From: Mesorhizobium qingshengii
Lineage (GTDB): Bacteria > Pseudomonadota > Alphaproteobacteria > Rhizobiales > Rhizobiaceae
Reading direction: 5' to 3'
Assembly (NCBI RefSeq): GCF_027563465.1
Contig: NZ_JAPFQA010000019.1
Location: 1 to 64,000 of the forward strand
DNA length: 64,000 nt
In this document: positions 34,394 through 43,919 of the stretch, in pieces
Position numbering within the stretch: position 1 is the first letter of the stretch
How the letters are laid out: every line of letters begins with the position of its first letter
Notes under the pieces: generated by a model
What the model was told of the DNA's origin: nothing
Seen by the model: only the letters and a program-made list of their open reading frames with translations
Databases searched by the model: none
Program-made: the position numbers and the translations under genes

Positions 34394-34458
34394 GAGGCAA
34401 AATTCGATCATTACGTCGCCGTGGGCTACGACGATCTAACCGGCCCAGAAAAAAGCTC

Positions 34459-34489
34459 TTGACCTTCCAACGATGGGAAGCCCCATATG
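34459..34489 (+). promoter_or_regulatory. CueR-type promoter of copZ
   Basis: On the plus strand TTGACC (34459-34464) and CATATG (34484-34489) are separated by 19 bp, with the dyad CTTCC (34464-34468) N7 GGAAG (34476-34480) between. It mirrors the copA promoter 65 bp away, so one regulator probably drives both directions. Confidence 0.85.
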
Positions 34490-34518
34490 ACTCGCATCAG
34501 CAAGAAAGGAAAGCAGTG

Positions 34519-34722
34519 ATGTTGAAACTGAAGGTTCCGGACATGAGCTGCGGCCATTGCGCCAGCACGATCGAAAAGGCGGTAAAGAGCGTCGATCCGA
34601 CAGCTCGCGTGGCAGTCGACCTCGGGTCATCGACGGTCGCTGTCGAAACCAAGGCGGACGAAACGTCAATCCGCGACGTCATCAGGTCGGCTGGTTACGA
34701 CAACGAAAAGTTGGCTCCCTAA
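34519..34722 (+). CDS. copZ: Copper chaperone CopZ-like (HMA domain)
   Basis: This 67-residue cytoplasmic protein is one heavy-metal-associated domain. The Cu(I) motif is MSCGHC (C11 and C14), and the rest follows the ferredoxin-like fold to GYDNEKLAP. It would carry Cu(I) to CopA and CueR. The ATG at 34519 has a purine-rich ribosome site (AAAGGAAAG) before it. It is divergent from copA and has its own CueR-type promoter. Confidence 0.92.
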   Translation: MLKLKVPDMSCGHCASTIEKAVKSVDPTARVAVDLGSSTVAVETKADETSIRDVIRSAGYDNEKLAP

Positions 34723-34732
34723 TCGTCTCGCG

Positions 34733-34767
34733 CGCGGCCGGCGCGGATCAAAACCGCGTCGGCCGCG
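34733..34767 (+). terminator. Long GC-rich hairpin after copZ
   Basis: Fourteen bases at 34733-34746 pair with 34754-34767 around a 7-base loop, with only one G-T wobble. It follows the copZ stop by 10 bp. There is no good T run, so termination is likely but not certain. Confidence 0.6.
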
Positions 34768-34785
34768 TTCATACACTAAAGTCCA

Positions 34786-35324
34786 TTGAGGCTTAGTAGG
34801 AAGAGCCGCCGGCAGGGCGTCGGCTCGACAATCCATTGCGTCGCCGGGGACGCGACCGGCATCATCCTCGCCGCCGTCATCACGGCGACGCTAGGCCTGC
34901 CGATGTGGCTCGATCTCATCGTTGAATATCTCGCGGGCGTCGCCTTCGGACTGTTCATATTCCAGTCGCTGTTCATGAAATCGATGATGGGCGGCACCTA
35001 TTGGGAAAACGTTCGCAAAAGCTTCTGCCCGAGTTCATCTCCATGAATTTCATGATGGCCGGCATGGCCCCCGTCATGAGCTTCCTGATGATGGGTCGCG
35101 ACAGGCGCGGGATGGAGCCGACTGAGCTTTTGTTCTGGGGCGTGATGTCGATCGGCGTCATTGCCGGCTTTGCGCTCGCCTACCCTGCCAATGTCTGGCT
35201 GGTCGCACGCAAGCTGAAGCATGGGCTGATGACGCAGCGCCTGCAAATCGCCGAATGCACGACCGCGTCACACCAGTCCCATTTGGTCACGCTCTCGTTT
35301 GCCAACAGAAAGGCCGGACTATGA
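34786..35324 (+). pseudogene. DUF4396 family membrane protein split by one frameshift
   Basis: The first frame (TTG at 34786) reads GSTIHCVAGDATGIILAAVI, then MWLDLIVEYLAGVAFGLFIFQ and MGGTYWENVRKSF. Near 35030 the coding moves by one base to LPEFISMNFMMAGMAPVMS, then RGMEPTELLFWGVMSIGV and KLKHGLMTQR. Together they give a four-helix DUF4396 domain. Proteins of this kind often sit near copper genes; their role is unknown. Removing one base would restore the frame, so a sequence error is possible. Confidence 0.75.
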
Positions 35325-35565
35325 AAGTCCGGCCAAGAATGAAGGTCGGAACCTCCAGAGGGAAACGCGCCGGACGAATGGGAGGAGACATCCGACGCAC
35401 TGAATATATGGGGGCCACGACGCAGACGCTGCGTTCCAACGAGGATGACGACGTCGTGCAGCGGTGAGCCCACCTTACCCGGCTCTTTCGCCCGCCTAGG
35501 ACCAGCGTCTCATCCGCCATGCAGGGCAAGGCGCGGACCTGCGTATGAGGGGCAGTTGGCTTCGG

Positions 35566-36564
35566 TCATTTGACCCCTTTCTCCATCTTGATGTCGGTGC
35601 TGGCGGTGCACATGCCGACGAGATCACCCAGATGCGCCCTCCATTCCGCAGTCTGATCGTTGTTGTTGTAGAGCCGATCAAGCGAGGCTTCGCCCTCCAG
35701 CGTATCGAGCATGCAGGCACAATAGCTGGAGCAGAACTTGCTGTCGCGCGACTGTTCGCACGATAGCTGGCAGGTTTTCAGGAAGTTAACCTGTGGGGTT
35801 TCAACCTTGGCCGGCATCAATTGAGAAAACAGCCAGACGCAGCCGATCAGCAGCGGCTGGTGGATCAGGTAAAAGGCCAGGCTGTGGCGGCTGATGAAGA
35901 CCAGCGGGTTGGCCCATCGGCCGGGTGCGAGGCTTGCCAGGCGCGCCCGTATACCGGAGGTGGAGGCAAACTTCGCCGTCGCGATCCCCGACAGCACCGC
36001 GCCGAACCACGGGAACAGCGGCACATAGTCGTTGGAACGCGGATTGATGGCGGAAAGGCCGACCCACCATAGCCAGGGATGATCGAAGGCCTCCAACCGC
36101 AGGTAAACGGGTGCCGCGATGAGAAACGCGGCAACGGCAAGCGTCAGCACCGCCGGAAGGCGCAGGAAGGCGAGACCCAGCAGGCTGGCCAGCGCGATCT
36201 CATGCAATATGCCAAAGAAGATGAAGCCGTCCGGCATGGCGACGCGGGTGACGACCGAAATGGCGATCGCGGCTCCGGCAACCATGGCGAACCGCTTCCA
36301 GAAGCCGTTCCAGCGGATCTGCCTGCCATGGGCAAGGTACAGGCTGACGCCGACCAGTACCAGGAAGGTCGAAGCGATGCAGCGGGCGTAGATCCTCCAC
36401 CAACCATAGGCGGTCAGGCCGGGATCGGTATATCCGAAGAACTCCAGATCCCAGGCGAAATGGTAGCTCGCCATGGTGACGAACGCGAAGCCGCGCACGA
36501 TGTCGATGGCGATGATGCGCTTCGGTTGATCCTGAACGGGTGCGGTCAGCGTATGGATGCTCAT
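35566..36564 (-). CDS. DUF1624/HGSNAT-type membrane protein with a Cys-rich tail
   Basis: This 332-residue protein has about eight membrane helices and the DUF1624 start RIIAIDIVRGFAFVTMASYHFAWD, related to the heparan-alpha-glucosaminide acetyltransferase family. Other typical parts are LVGVSLYLAHGR, FFGILHEIALAS, YVPLFPWFG and SLAFYLIHQPLLIG. The last 70 residues leave the membrane and hold seven Cys (TCQLSCEQ, KFCSSYCACM, GMCTAS), probably forming disulfides outside the cytoplasm. The acceptor is unknown. It stands alone between the copper locus and cspA. Confidence 0.82.
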   Translation of the reverse strand: MSIHTLTAPVQDQPKRIIAIDIVRGFAFVTMASYHFAWDLEFFGYTDPGLTAYGWWRIYARCIASTFLVLVGVSLYLAHGRQIRWNGFWKRFAMVAGAAIAISVVTRVAMPDGFIFFGILHEIALASLLGLAFLRLPAVLTLAVAAFLIAAPVYLRLEAFDHPWLWWVGLSAINPRSNDYVPLFPWFGAVLSGIATAKFASTSGIRARLASLAPGRWANPLVFISRHSLAFYLIHQPLLIGCVWLFSQLMPAKVETPQVNFLKTCQLSCEQSRDSKFCSSYCACMLDTLEGEASLDRLYNNNDQTAEWRAHLGDLVGMCTASTDIKMEKGVK

Positions 36565-36844
36565 GGTCTCGCGATCTGATTCAGCCCCGCATGACGACTA
36601 TCACTGTTGCGCCGGACAAAAGAAGCTGGCCACGCGTAGCGCCAGAAGCGGTTGCGCCGTCGCGTCCTGCATCCAGACCTTTCGTCTGTGAGCTTACATC
36701 ACATAGAAGCCGCTTTAGGCCAGCACGATGTATCGCCGCCTCAGACAGTCAAGCGATCTAGCGGAACGAAGGAACCCAATCATGTCGACCAAACCCAGCT
36801 GCCGACGCTCGGTTGCGCGGCTCTGGCTCCTGCCCGGACAGAAA

Positions 36845-37057
36845 TCAGCCTGCTTTGCTGAGATTGCCAGCAGAAGATTTACCGGTACGGCGGTCCTGCT
36901 CGACCTCATAGTTGATCTTCTGGCCATCAACCAGGGTCGAGAGGCCCGCGCGTTCGACTGCGGAAATATGAACAAACACATCTTGACCGCCGTTGTCGGG
37001 CTGAATGAATCCAAAGCCCTTGGTGCTGTTGAACCACTTCACGGTGCCAGTAGCCAT
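36845..37057 (-). CDS. Cold-shock protein, CspA family
   Basis: This 70-residue protein is a single cold-shock domain. It starts TGTVKWFNSTKGFGFIQ and has both RNA-binding motifs, KGFGFI (RNP1) and DVFVHIS (RNP2), then GLSTLVDGQKINYEVEQD. It acts as an RNA chaperone. The ATG at 37057 gives the standard start. About 190 bp of leader and promoter lie upstream before the next gene. Whether it is induced by cold cannot be told. Confidence 0.95.
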   Translation of the reverse strand: MATGTVKWFNSTKGFGFIQPDNGGQDVFVHISAVERAGLSTLVDGQKINYEVEQDRRTGKSSAGNLSKAG

Positions 37058-37243
37058 GTGCGTATCCCTTGTAGCCAGACCGATTTGTATCGAGATTTGA
37101 GATAGACGCACAAAAGCGAAAAATTGCAAGCAAAGGCTCCAGCAGCCAAGAACCACATCGATGTGGGTGTCCCGAAGGCCGCCAAGATGCCCGCAAATAT
37201 CTTTCCCTATTGGACGATCCGTCCTCGGAAATCGAACGTCGAT

Positions 37244-37822
37244 TCATTCGAGTGTATATGACGGGAGGGTGGCCTCAAGCTGATCCTGCGCCTTTTCTGA
37301 TTTCTCGACAATCTGTTTGGCAGCGCGATTTAGGGATTGCTCCAGAGCTGTACATGAGCCAGGTGCCGTCGCGCCATGGGTCAGCTTGCTAACCTGTTCT
37401 GCCGCATCAACGGCAATCGTTTTGTGACCATATTCATGGGCCTTCAGCTCCTGAAAGTAACTAGCCCAAGCCGTGCGCACGGCTTGGTCGGCGCGCTCTT
37501 CGTCGGCCCAGGTCGGAAGTAAAATGTTGAGTTTGAGAACGATTTCGTCCGAGCTGACCCGGCAGGAGTTCTCCGCCGCTTCAAACTGGAAATTCCAGTG
37601 CCAATCATCTGACACTTCGCCTTCAATGATACCGTCGCTGTCCCGCTTGGCCACCCGGTGCAAGTCTTCATGTATCGCTTGCCGGCTAAGGCCTCGCAAC
37701 TGATAAGTCGAATAGGTGATATCGAGCTTCACGTCCGCGCGGGCCGCTCCGACACCAACCATAAAGACAAAACCGCTAAAAACGGCGGTGTATTTGCTCA
37801 TTGTCAATAACTGGCATTGCAT
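37244..37822 (-). CDS. DUF922 family putative Zn-dependent protease, exported
   Basis: This 192-residue protein has a signal peptide (AVFSGFVFMVGVGAARA) and a DUF922 domain. The region WHWNFQFEAAENSCRV is typical, and HEYGHK gives an HExxH-like zinc motif (H-E-Y-G-H). Peptidase activity is predicted, not shown. The ATG at 37822 has an AAGGAG site 8 bp before it. Neighbours are cspA and the phosphoketolase operon, with no clear link. Confidence 0.82.
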   Translation of the reverse strand: MQCQLLTMSKYTAVFSGFVFMVGVGAARADVKLDITYSTYQLRGLSRQAIHEDLHRVAKRDSDGIIEGEVSDDWHWNFQFEAAENSCRVSSDEIVLKLNILLPTWADEERADQAVRTAWASYFQELKAHEYGHKTIAVDAAEQVSKLTHGATAPGSCTALEQSLNRAAKQIVEKSEKAQDQLEATLPSYTLE

Positions 37823-38167
37823 CGTGGCGCTCCTTCAATCGTGTCCGTCTCCTTAAACGAACAGTTGGGGCATATTGCGGCTGCTGCGCCACATGACGAG
37901 GGCAGGCCACAAACAGGGAAAGGTTCGTCCCGCAGCGCGTTGATGGCGGGCAAGGTTCAGATCCGGCAGAAAAGCGTCGGCTTCGGCGAGCTGGACCAGC
38001 GACGCCGCCAGCACGTCGCCGCGTCGCCAGAGATCGTCGGTGGAGAGCAGGGACGCATCGGCCCGCGACGCGACGATCACGATGCTGAAATTGTCATTAG
38101 TCCTAACTGCCTTGGTTGGGTCCGAGAAGGTAACGACCGTCAGCCAGATCGTCTGATAGGAGCCTCG
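37823..38167. other. Gap of 345 bp with one doubtful minus-strand frame
   Basis: A minus-strand frame of about 75 codons (37853-38080) contains DASLLSTDDLWRRGD and LPDLNLARHQRAAGRTF. It has amino-acid composition like a real protein but no family match and no ribosome site. It may be the tail of a lost gene. I do not call it as a gene. Confidence 0.3.
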
Positions 38168-40522
38168 CTAGGCACTCCATTTCCAATTCTGGATTTCGGG
38201 CATGTCTTCACCATGTTGCCTGATGTAGCGGGCATGATCGGCGAGCTTGTCGCGGATCTCTTGGCCAAACTGCTCCGCACGTGAGCCCAGGCGCGACGCC
38301 CGATCAACGGCATCCATGGCCAGATGAAACCTGTCGATCTCGTTGAGAACCGCCATATCGAACGGCGTAGTGGTGGTGCCCTCTTCCTTATAGCCGTGGA
38401 CGTGAAAATTCTGATGGTTGGTGCGCCTATAGGTCAGCCGATGGATCAGTGTCGGATAGCCGTGATAGGCAAAGATCACGGGCTTGTCCCTGGTGAACAT
38501 CTCGTCGAAAGCACCGTCGCTCAAACCATGGGGGTGTTGGTTTGGAGACTGCAATGCCATCAGGTCAACAACGTTGATGACGCGGATTTTTAGATCCGGG
38601 ACATGCTGCCGAAGCAAGTCGACCGCGGCCAAGGTCTCGAGCGTTGGTACATCCCCGGCGCAAGCCATCACCACGTCGGGCTCGCCATCACTGGTGGCCC
38701 ATTCCCATATGCTTGCGCCGACCGCACAATGAGCTGCTGCGGCGTCGATATCCAACCACTGTAGCTCTGGCGCCTTTCCCGCAACGATCACGTTGATATA
38801 GTTGCGGCTACGCAAGCAATGATCTGTGACCGAGAGCAGCGTATTGGCATCGGCCGGCAGATAGACCCGGATAATATCGGCTTTCTTGTTAGCGACATGG
38901 TCGATAAAACCGGGATCCTGATGGCTGAATCCATTGTGATCCTGCTGCCAAACGTGAGAGGTAAGCAGATAGGTCAACGATGCGATCGGGCGCCGCCAAG
39001 CGACCTTGCGCGAGACCTTCAACCATTTAGCATGTTGGTTGAACATCGAGTCGACAATGTGGATAAAGGCCTCATAACAGGAAAAAAATCCGTGGCGGCC
39101 GGTGAGCAGGTATCCCTCCAGCCAGCCTTGGCAAAGATGCTCGCTCAGGACTTCCATCACGCGGCCGTCCGGCGCGATTTGGGTGTCGTCCTCGATGAGC
39201 TCGCCAGCGAAAGCCCGGTCGGTGACTTCGAACAGCGCGGAGAGACGGTTCGATTCGGTTTCATCCGGACCGAAGACGCGGAAGTTGTGCCCAGCCATAT
39301 TGAGCTTCATCACGTCCCGCAGAAAGGTGCCTGCAATTCGGGTGGCTTGACCGACAACCGTGCCCGGAGCAGGCACATCGACGGCATAATCGCGGAAATC
39401 GGGCAGCTCCAGTTCGCGCAAAAGCAATCCGCCATTGGCGTGCGGATTCGCTCCCATCCGGCGAGCACCTTTGGGCGCCAGTTCCCTCAACTCAGTAACA
39501 AGCCTGCCCGTTTCATCGAACAGTTCTTTCGGCCGATAGCTCCGCATCCAAGTCTCCAGTACCGCGAGATGGCTGGGATCGCCAGCAAGATTGGCCAGCG
39601 GAACCTGGTGTGAGCGCCATGACCCTTCGGTCTTCTTGCCATCGACCTCCTTGGGTCCTGTCCATCCTTTGGGCGTCCGAAGCACGATCATCGGCCAAGC
39701 GGGCCTGCTGGTGAACCCGTTGGCCCGGGCGTCGGATTGGATCTGCCGGATTTCCCCGACGACCTGATCTAGCGTTCCGGCCATGAGCTGATGCAGCGTC
39801 TGCGGATCATCGCCTTCGACGAAGTATGGCTTGTATCCGTAGCCGCGAAACAGCGCCTCGAGTTCCTCGTGACCAATCCTAGCGAGGATTGTCGGACTCG
39901 CGATCTTGTAACCGTTGAGGTGCAGGATCGGCAGTACTGCGCCGTCGCGCGCCGGATTGAGAAACTTGTTTGAGTGCCAGCTCGTGGCCAAGGCGCCGGT
40001 TTCGGCTTCACCGTCGCCCACCACGCAGGCGACCAGAAGGTCCGGGTTGTCGAAAGCGGCACCGTAGGCGTGCATCAGCGAATAGCCGAGTTCACCACCC
40101 TCGTTGATCGAACCCGGCGTTTCAGCCGCGACATGGCTCGAAATGCCACCAGGAAAGGAAAACTGGGTGAAAAGCTTCTTCAGGCCGTCTTCGTCCTGGG
40201 AAATTGCCGGATAGAATTCGCTGTAAGTACCTTCGAGATAGGTATTGGCCACCACGCCCGGGCCGCCGTGCCCCGGTCCGGCGACATAAATCATGTCGAG
40301 GTCGAACTGCTTTATGATCCGGTTGAGATGGACATAGATAAAGTTCAGCCCCGGGGTCGTGCCCCAATGCCCAAGCAGCCGCGGCTTCACGTGCTCCAAG
40401 AGCAGCGGCTCCTTTAGCAATGGATTGTCGCGCAGGTAGATCTGGCCGACGGAAAGAAAGTTAGCTGCCCGCCAGTAGGCGTGCATCTTCCGGAGGAGTT
40501 CCGGCGAGAGTGGCTCGTTCAT
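38168..40522 (-). CDS. xfp: Xylulose-5-phosphate/fructose-6-phosphate phosphoketolase
   Basis: This 784-residue thiamine-diphosphate enzyme splits xylulose 5-phosphate or fructose 6-phosphate with phosphate to give acetyl phosphate and an aldose phosphate. The N-terminal domain has [11 protein letters not shown], the AGPGHGGP motif and the ThDP motif GDGEAETG (residues 169-176). Later HQDPGFIDH and the C-terminal [17 protein letters not shown] are typical. The ATG at 40522 lies 4 bp after the ackA stop, so the two form one operon in which acetyl phosphate passes to acetate kinase. Confidence 0.95.
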   Translation of the reverse strand: MNEPLSPELLRKMHAYWRAANFLSVGQIYLRDNPLLKEPLLLEHVKPRLLGHWGTTPGLNFIYVHLNRIIKQFDLDMIYVAGPGHGGPGVVANTYLEGTYSEFYPAISQDEDGLKKLFTQFSFPGGISSHVAAETPGSINEGGELGYSLMHAYGAAFDNPDLLVACVVGDGEAETGALATSWHSNKFLNPARDGAVLPILHLNGYKIASPTILARIGHEELEALFRGYGYKPYFVEGDDPQTLHQLMAGTLDQVVGEIRQIQSDARANGFTSRPAWPMIVLRTPKGWTGPKEVDGKKTEGSWRSHQVPLANLAGDPSHLAVLETWMRSYRPKELFDETGRLVTELRELAPKGARRMGANPHANGGLLLRELELPDFRDYAVDVPAPGTVVGQATRIAGTFLRDVMKLNMAGHNFRVFGPDETESNRLSALFEVTDRAFAGELIEDDTQIAPDGRVMEVLSEHLCQGWLEGYLLTGRHGFFSCYEAFIHIVDSMFNQHAKWLKVSRKVAWRRPIASLTYLLTSHVWQQDHNGFSHQDPGFIDHVANKKADIIRVYLPADANTLLSVTDHCLRSRNYINVIVAGKAPELQWLDIDAAAAHCAVGASIWEWATSDGEPDVVMACAGDVPTLETLAAVDLLRQHVPDLKIRVINVVDLMALQSPNQHPHGLSDGAFDEMFTRDKPVIFAYHGYPTLIHRLTYRRTNHQNFHVHGYKEEGTTTTPFDMAVLNEIDRFHLAMDAVDRASRLGSRAEQFGQEIRDKLADHARYIRQHGEDMPEIQNWKWSA

Positions 40523-40526
40523 GCGT

Positions 40527-41732
40527 CTATTCCTTTGAGTGAGTGCGGTCCAAAATGCCACTGACCGCTTTGGCGATCATCATTTCTTCATCGGTGGCGA
40601 TAACGCGAACGCAGACGCAGCCAGAGTCGGTTGAGATGACCGGCTCGCTGCCATCGTTCCGCGTCGCGTCGAGTTGGACGCCGAGGAAATCGAGATCGGC
40701 GCAAATGCGTGCACGTATGGCAGACGAATTCTCGCCAATGCCACCTGTGAAGACCAGCGTATCGAGCCCGCCGAGCGCGGTGGCAAATGACCCGATGCTC
40801 TTCTTGACCTGGTAGCAGAACAGATCAACGGCTTCGGATGCCCTGACATCACGGGTTTCGCGATCCAGGAGGTCGCGCAGATCAGAGCTCGTTTCGGAAA
40901 CGCCAAGCAATCCCGCCTCGTGATTGACCATGCGATGAAATCGTTCGGCGCTCAGGCCTTCGGCTTGGGCGAAGAACAAGACCAGGCCCGGATCGAGATC
41001 GCCCGACCGTGTGCCCATCGGCACGCCGGCCGCAGGGGTGAATCCCATGGTTGTGTCGATGCATTTGCCGCCGCGCACCGCCGACAGACTGGCGCCATTG
41101 CCGAGGTGGGCCATGATCACGCGGCTAGAGGCCGCCTCTACGCCAGCGACACGCGTCAGTTCCTCGACGAGGAATGCATAGGAAAGACCGTGGAATCCGA
41201 GCCGCTCAACTCCCAACGCCTCGTAACGCCGCGGGATTGGCAGGATTTTCGCGACGCGCGGCATGTGTTGGTGAAACGCGGTGTCGAAGCATGCGGCCTG
41301 CAGCAAGGTCGGAGCGCGGCCGCTGAACAGCTCGATCATTGCGATCTCGGATGGCAGATGCTCCGGCGCGTAGGCGCTTATCCGCCGCAATTCGTCCATC
41401 AGTTCGCTTGTGATCGGTTGCGGTTCCTTGTAGCGCGCGCCGCCATTGACAATACGATGACCTACCGCCTTCAGCGAGGCCAATCCGACGCGCTCCTCGA
41501 GCCAGTCAAGCAGGTAGCCCGTTGCAGACCTGTGATCCAACGCGCCAACCGAGCGGATCTGATTTTCGCCACTGGCTAAATCTGTCAAGGTTATTGTGGC
41601 ATCGCGCTCGCCGAGACGATCTATTTTGCCGCGCAGTTGGCGGATCGGAGCGTCCGCCACCGCGAATAATGCGAACTTGATGCTCGACGAGCCGCCATTG
41701 ATCGTCAGCACCGATGATTCTTGCATGTTCAT
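40527..41732 (-). CDS. ackA: Acetate kinase
   Basis: This 401-residue enzyme turns acetyl phosphate and ADP into acetate and ATP. It shows the family start [15 protein letters not shown], the HRIVNGG motif, [21 protein letters not shown] and FTGGIGENS. It lies between the ATP-grasp gene, whose stop overlaps its ATG, and xfp. The set makes the last steps of a phosphoketolase route to ATP. The length is normal. Confidence 0.95.
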   Translation of the reverse strand: MNMQESSVLTINGGSSSIKFALFAVADAPIRQLRGKIDRLGERDATITLTDLASGENQIRSVGALDHRSATGYLLDWLEERVGLASLKAVGHRIVNGGARYKEPQPITSELMDELRRISAYAPEHLPSEIAMIELFSGRAPTLLQAACFDTAFHQHMPRVAKILPIPRRYEALGVERLGFHGLSYAFLVEELTRVAGVEAASSRVIMAHLGNGASLSAVRGGKCIDTTMGFTPAAGVPMGTRSGDLDPGLVLFFAQAEGLSAERFHRMVNHEAGLLGVSETSSDLRDLLDRETRDVRASEAVDLFCYQVKKSIGSFATALGGLDTLVFTGGIGENSSAIRARICADLDFLGVQLDATRNDGSEPVISTDSGCVCVRVIATDEEMMIAKAVSGILDRTHSKE

Positions 41733-43012
41733 ATGACCAGGACAGGAGCAAAACCGCCGCCGGGTGTGCGGAAATTTGTGGTCTGGCCCTGGTAGAGGCG
41801 CGCGGCCGCGAGCAGCACCTTGCCATCATATGTATAAAGCCGCACGTCCATTTTGCGCGGTGAGAGTGCACCATCGATCTCGATCATACGCTGCCCGGGT
41901 GCGGCAAATGCCTGGGCGACATAGCCACCACGGGCGATCTCGGCCCACATCCCTTTCGTCACCTTGTCGCCTCGATAGACCGCTTTGCTGCCGTGGCCCG
42001 AGAGCGGTTTGAAGAACATGTCCTTGCGGGACTGCCAGGCGGCATCCGAATTGTCGGGCGTGACCAGCGTAGTCCGCGGAATGCCGGCGAGCCGCGAGCG
42101 CATGTCCGGAGGAAGGCCGAATGCTTCCAGCGCCGCCGGATCGGACAGCAAGGTCAGATTGCGCTTGCTGGCAAGGAGCGCGTGGTTGTGCGGATTGGGA
42201 GTGAGCACCACGGCGCCGTCCTGATAAGCCGCTCTGAGCGCGGCATGTTCCGGGCGGTCAAGTGTGAAATCCACCAGGCGATTGTAAACGAGGTCGATCT
42301 GCTGTCCGCCGAGCCGAAGCCTGCCGCCATCATATTTCAGCTCACTCGCGTCCCCGATCATCGCCTCCACGCCGTGCTTCAGAAATAGCTGCCGGGCCAG
42401 CACGAATTCAGGATAGAGATACTGCTCCCTAGGCTGATCATCGACGATCGCAATCGTTCGCGGCGAGCCGGCTCCGCGCTGACGGCGCCATTCATTCTCG
42501 AACATCGCAATGACACTGGTTTCGAAGTGATCGTCCCTGGCGCCGATCAACGCCTGATCGACTTCGGAGCAGCAGGCCTTCTGTGCTCTGGCCAATAAGG
42601 CATTGAGGAAAGCCCCGCCGGCGTTGGTGTTGACCTCGATCAGCTTGGGATCCTGATCGTCGAGATGGAAGTCGTAGCCCATCAGAGCGCCGACGGGTCC
42701 AAAATCCCTTTGCGCGATTTCGGGAGCCCAGGAGAGGACCGTTTCGCGGTAAGCTGGCAACTTTGCTGTCGCCTCGATGGCGACGACGATTCTCTGCATC
42801 TCGTCGAGGGCGGACGCGGCGAGGAAGACCGGCACATTGGAAAACAAATGCGGCCGCGACGCCATGAAAGCTTCGCAGAAACCAGCGTCGCCGGCTTCGT
42901 GATCCAGTGCCGCCCGAAGCTCCGCTCGGTCGAGCGTGATGCAGAAGCATTTGCGGTTGAGCCGCGCCGATAAGGACGGGGTGATTTCCGCCACGCCGGG
43001 GACTGTTAGCAT
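41729..43012 (-). CDS. ATP-grasp-like protein in the xfp-ackA operon, unknown substrate
   Basis: This 427-residue protein has an N-terminal domain with MGYDFHLDDQDPKLIEVNTN, and a C-terminal ATP-grasp-like part: FFKPLSGHGSKAVYRGD, then GYVAQAFAAPGQR, DVRLYTYDGK and AARLYQGQTTNFRTPGG. It probably makes a carboxylate-amine or similar bond using ATP. No substrate can be named. Its GAGGAG site and ATG at 43012 open the operon, and it overlaps ackA by 4 bp, so it is coupled to acetate formation. Confidence 0.7.
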   Translation of the reverse strand: MLTVPGVAEITPSLSARLNRKCFCITLDRAELRAALDHEAGDAGFCEAFMASRPHLFSNVPVFLAASALDEMQRIVVAIEATAKLPAYRETVLSWAPEIAQRDFGPVGALMGYDFHLDDQDPKLIEVNTNAGGAFLNALLARAQKACCSEVDQALIGARDDHFETSVIAMFENEWRRQRGAGSPRTIAIVDDQPREQYLYPEFVLARQLFLKHGVEAMIGDASELKYDGGRLRLGGQQIDLVYNRLVDFTLDRPEHAALRAAYQDGAVVLTPNPHNHALLASKRNLTLLSDPAALEAFGLPPDMRSRLAGIPRTTLVTPDNSDAAWQSRKDMFFKPLSGHGSKAVYRGDKVTKGMWAEIARGGYVAQAFAAPGQRMIEIDGALSPRKMDVRLYTYDGKVLLAAARLYQGQTTNFRTPGGGFAPVLVI

Positions 43013-43360
43013 GTCAGTATCTCCTCGCTGCCGGCGGCTGCGGTTTCCTGCCAGTAAACCTGGCCGAGACCCGATCAGCCTATCGACGGGACCCAGTGCG
43101 AGGGGCTCATATGAGCACCCAGATGCCCGTGGTCGTGGAGACAGGCGATAAGGTCTTGGCGCCGAATTCTATCCTGACGGTACCCTCGGTGGAACGCGGC
43201 ACTACCGGCATTTGCCTCAACTCCTGCTTAGGTCACCCAACGTTATCGGCAAAGGCCTTTGATCCGCGTCCGATGAGACTTGGCCACTTAAGAAGTTCCA
43301 CCGGCTCGCGGCATTGATTTGCGTCAAAGTGGCGACGCGCAACTGGGCTATACTGAATCT
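43013..43360. other. Divergent promoter region of 348 bp
   Basis: This gap separates the ATP-grasp operon (minus) from the second copper-type operon (plus). It holds an FNR/FixK-like box and a -10 element near the plus-strand gene. No supported gene is present. Confidence 0.5.
43314..43354 (+). promoter_or_regulatory. FNR/FixK-like box with -10 element
   Basis: TTGATTTGCGTCAA at 43314-43327 matches the FNR/FixK half-sites TTGA-N6-TCAA. A TATACT -10 follows at 43349-43354. The box centre lies about 40 bp before the predicted transcript start, which is the usual class II position. If the start is near 43361, the first mRNA may have almost no leader. It suggests control by oxygen or redox state. 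Confidence 0.65.
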
Positions 43361-43750
43361 ATGAAAATCGCGATGGCTCAGCTTCGATTACTGCTCGCCG
43401 TGATCCTGCTGATCGCGGGCGGGGCTATTGCTGGTTTTGCCGAGCAGGCTCTTGGAATGGGTGCTGACGTTACTGCTAACGTTGCAACGCGCTCGACGAG
43501 CGCCTCACACAAGGTGATGGGTCACGTCGCGTCCGCAGACCGGGACAACCATCGCCCCCCATGTGATGGCTGCCTGGATTGCGTGCACTCGACCGGATCG
43601 GGCTGTTGTGCCGCAAGCATTTCCGCCACCGGCGAATGCAGGGTTCTCCATGACGCGCCGGATGCCGTCCGGTTCATGGCAGGCAAGGCGTTCTTGGCAA
43701 CGGGCGTCGATCCAGAGGCCCTCCTGCGACCTCCCCAGATCTTCGCCTGA
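43361..43750 (+). CDS. Small Cys-rich exported protein of the second copper operon
   Basis: About 129 residues with a signal peptide (LLLAVILLIAGGAIAGFA) and a Cys-rich middle: PPCDGCLDCVHSTGSGCC, then ECRVLHD. The C-terminus reads FMAGKAFLATGVDPEALLRPP. CxxCxxC spacing suggests metal binding, probably copper from the context. The ATG at 43361 or 43373 could be the start; the -10 element lies just before, so the transcript may be nearly leaderless. Not a named family. Confidence 0.6.
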   Translation: MKIAMAQLRLLLAVILLIAGGAIAGFAEQALGMGADVTANVATRSTSASHKVMGHVASADRDNHRPPCDGCLDCVHSTGSGCCAASISATGECRVLHDAPDAVRFMAGKAFLATGVDPEALLRPPQIFA

Positions 43751-43919
43751 TATCGCGCCGTCGCTGTCCTTGGGACTGTTGAACCCTGCGGCGCCCTTCA
43801 AGGCCCGACAGCGCGCGAGCGATCCACCAAAACCAAACCGGTACCGGCGCTCCCGCTGCCCTGCGCACCCAATTCCAGATTTCGCCTATCCGTTTCACAT
43901 CAACGATAAGGAAACAGTC

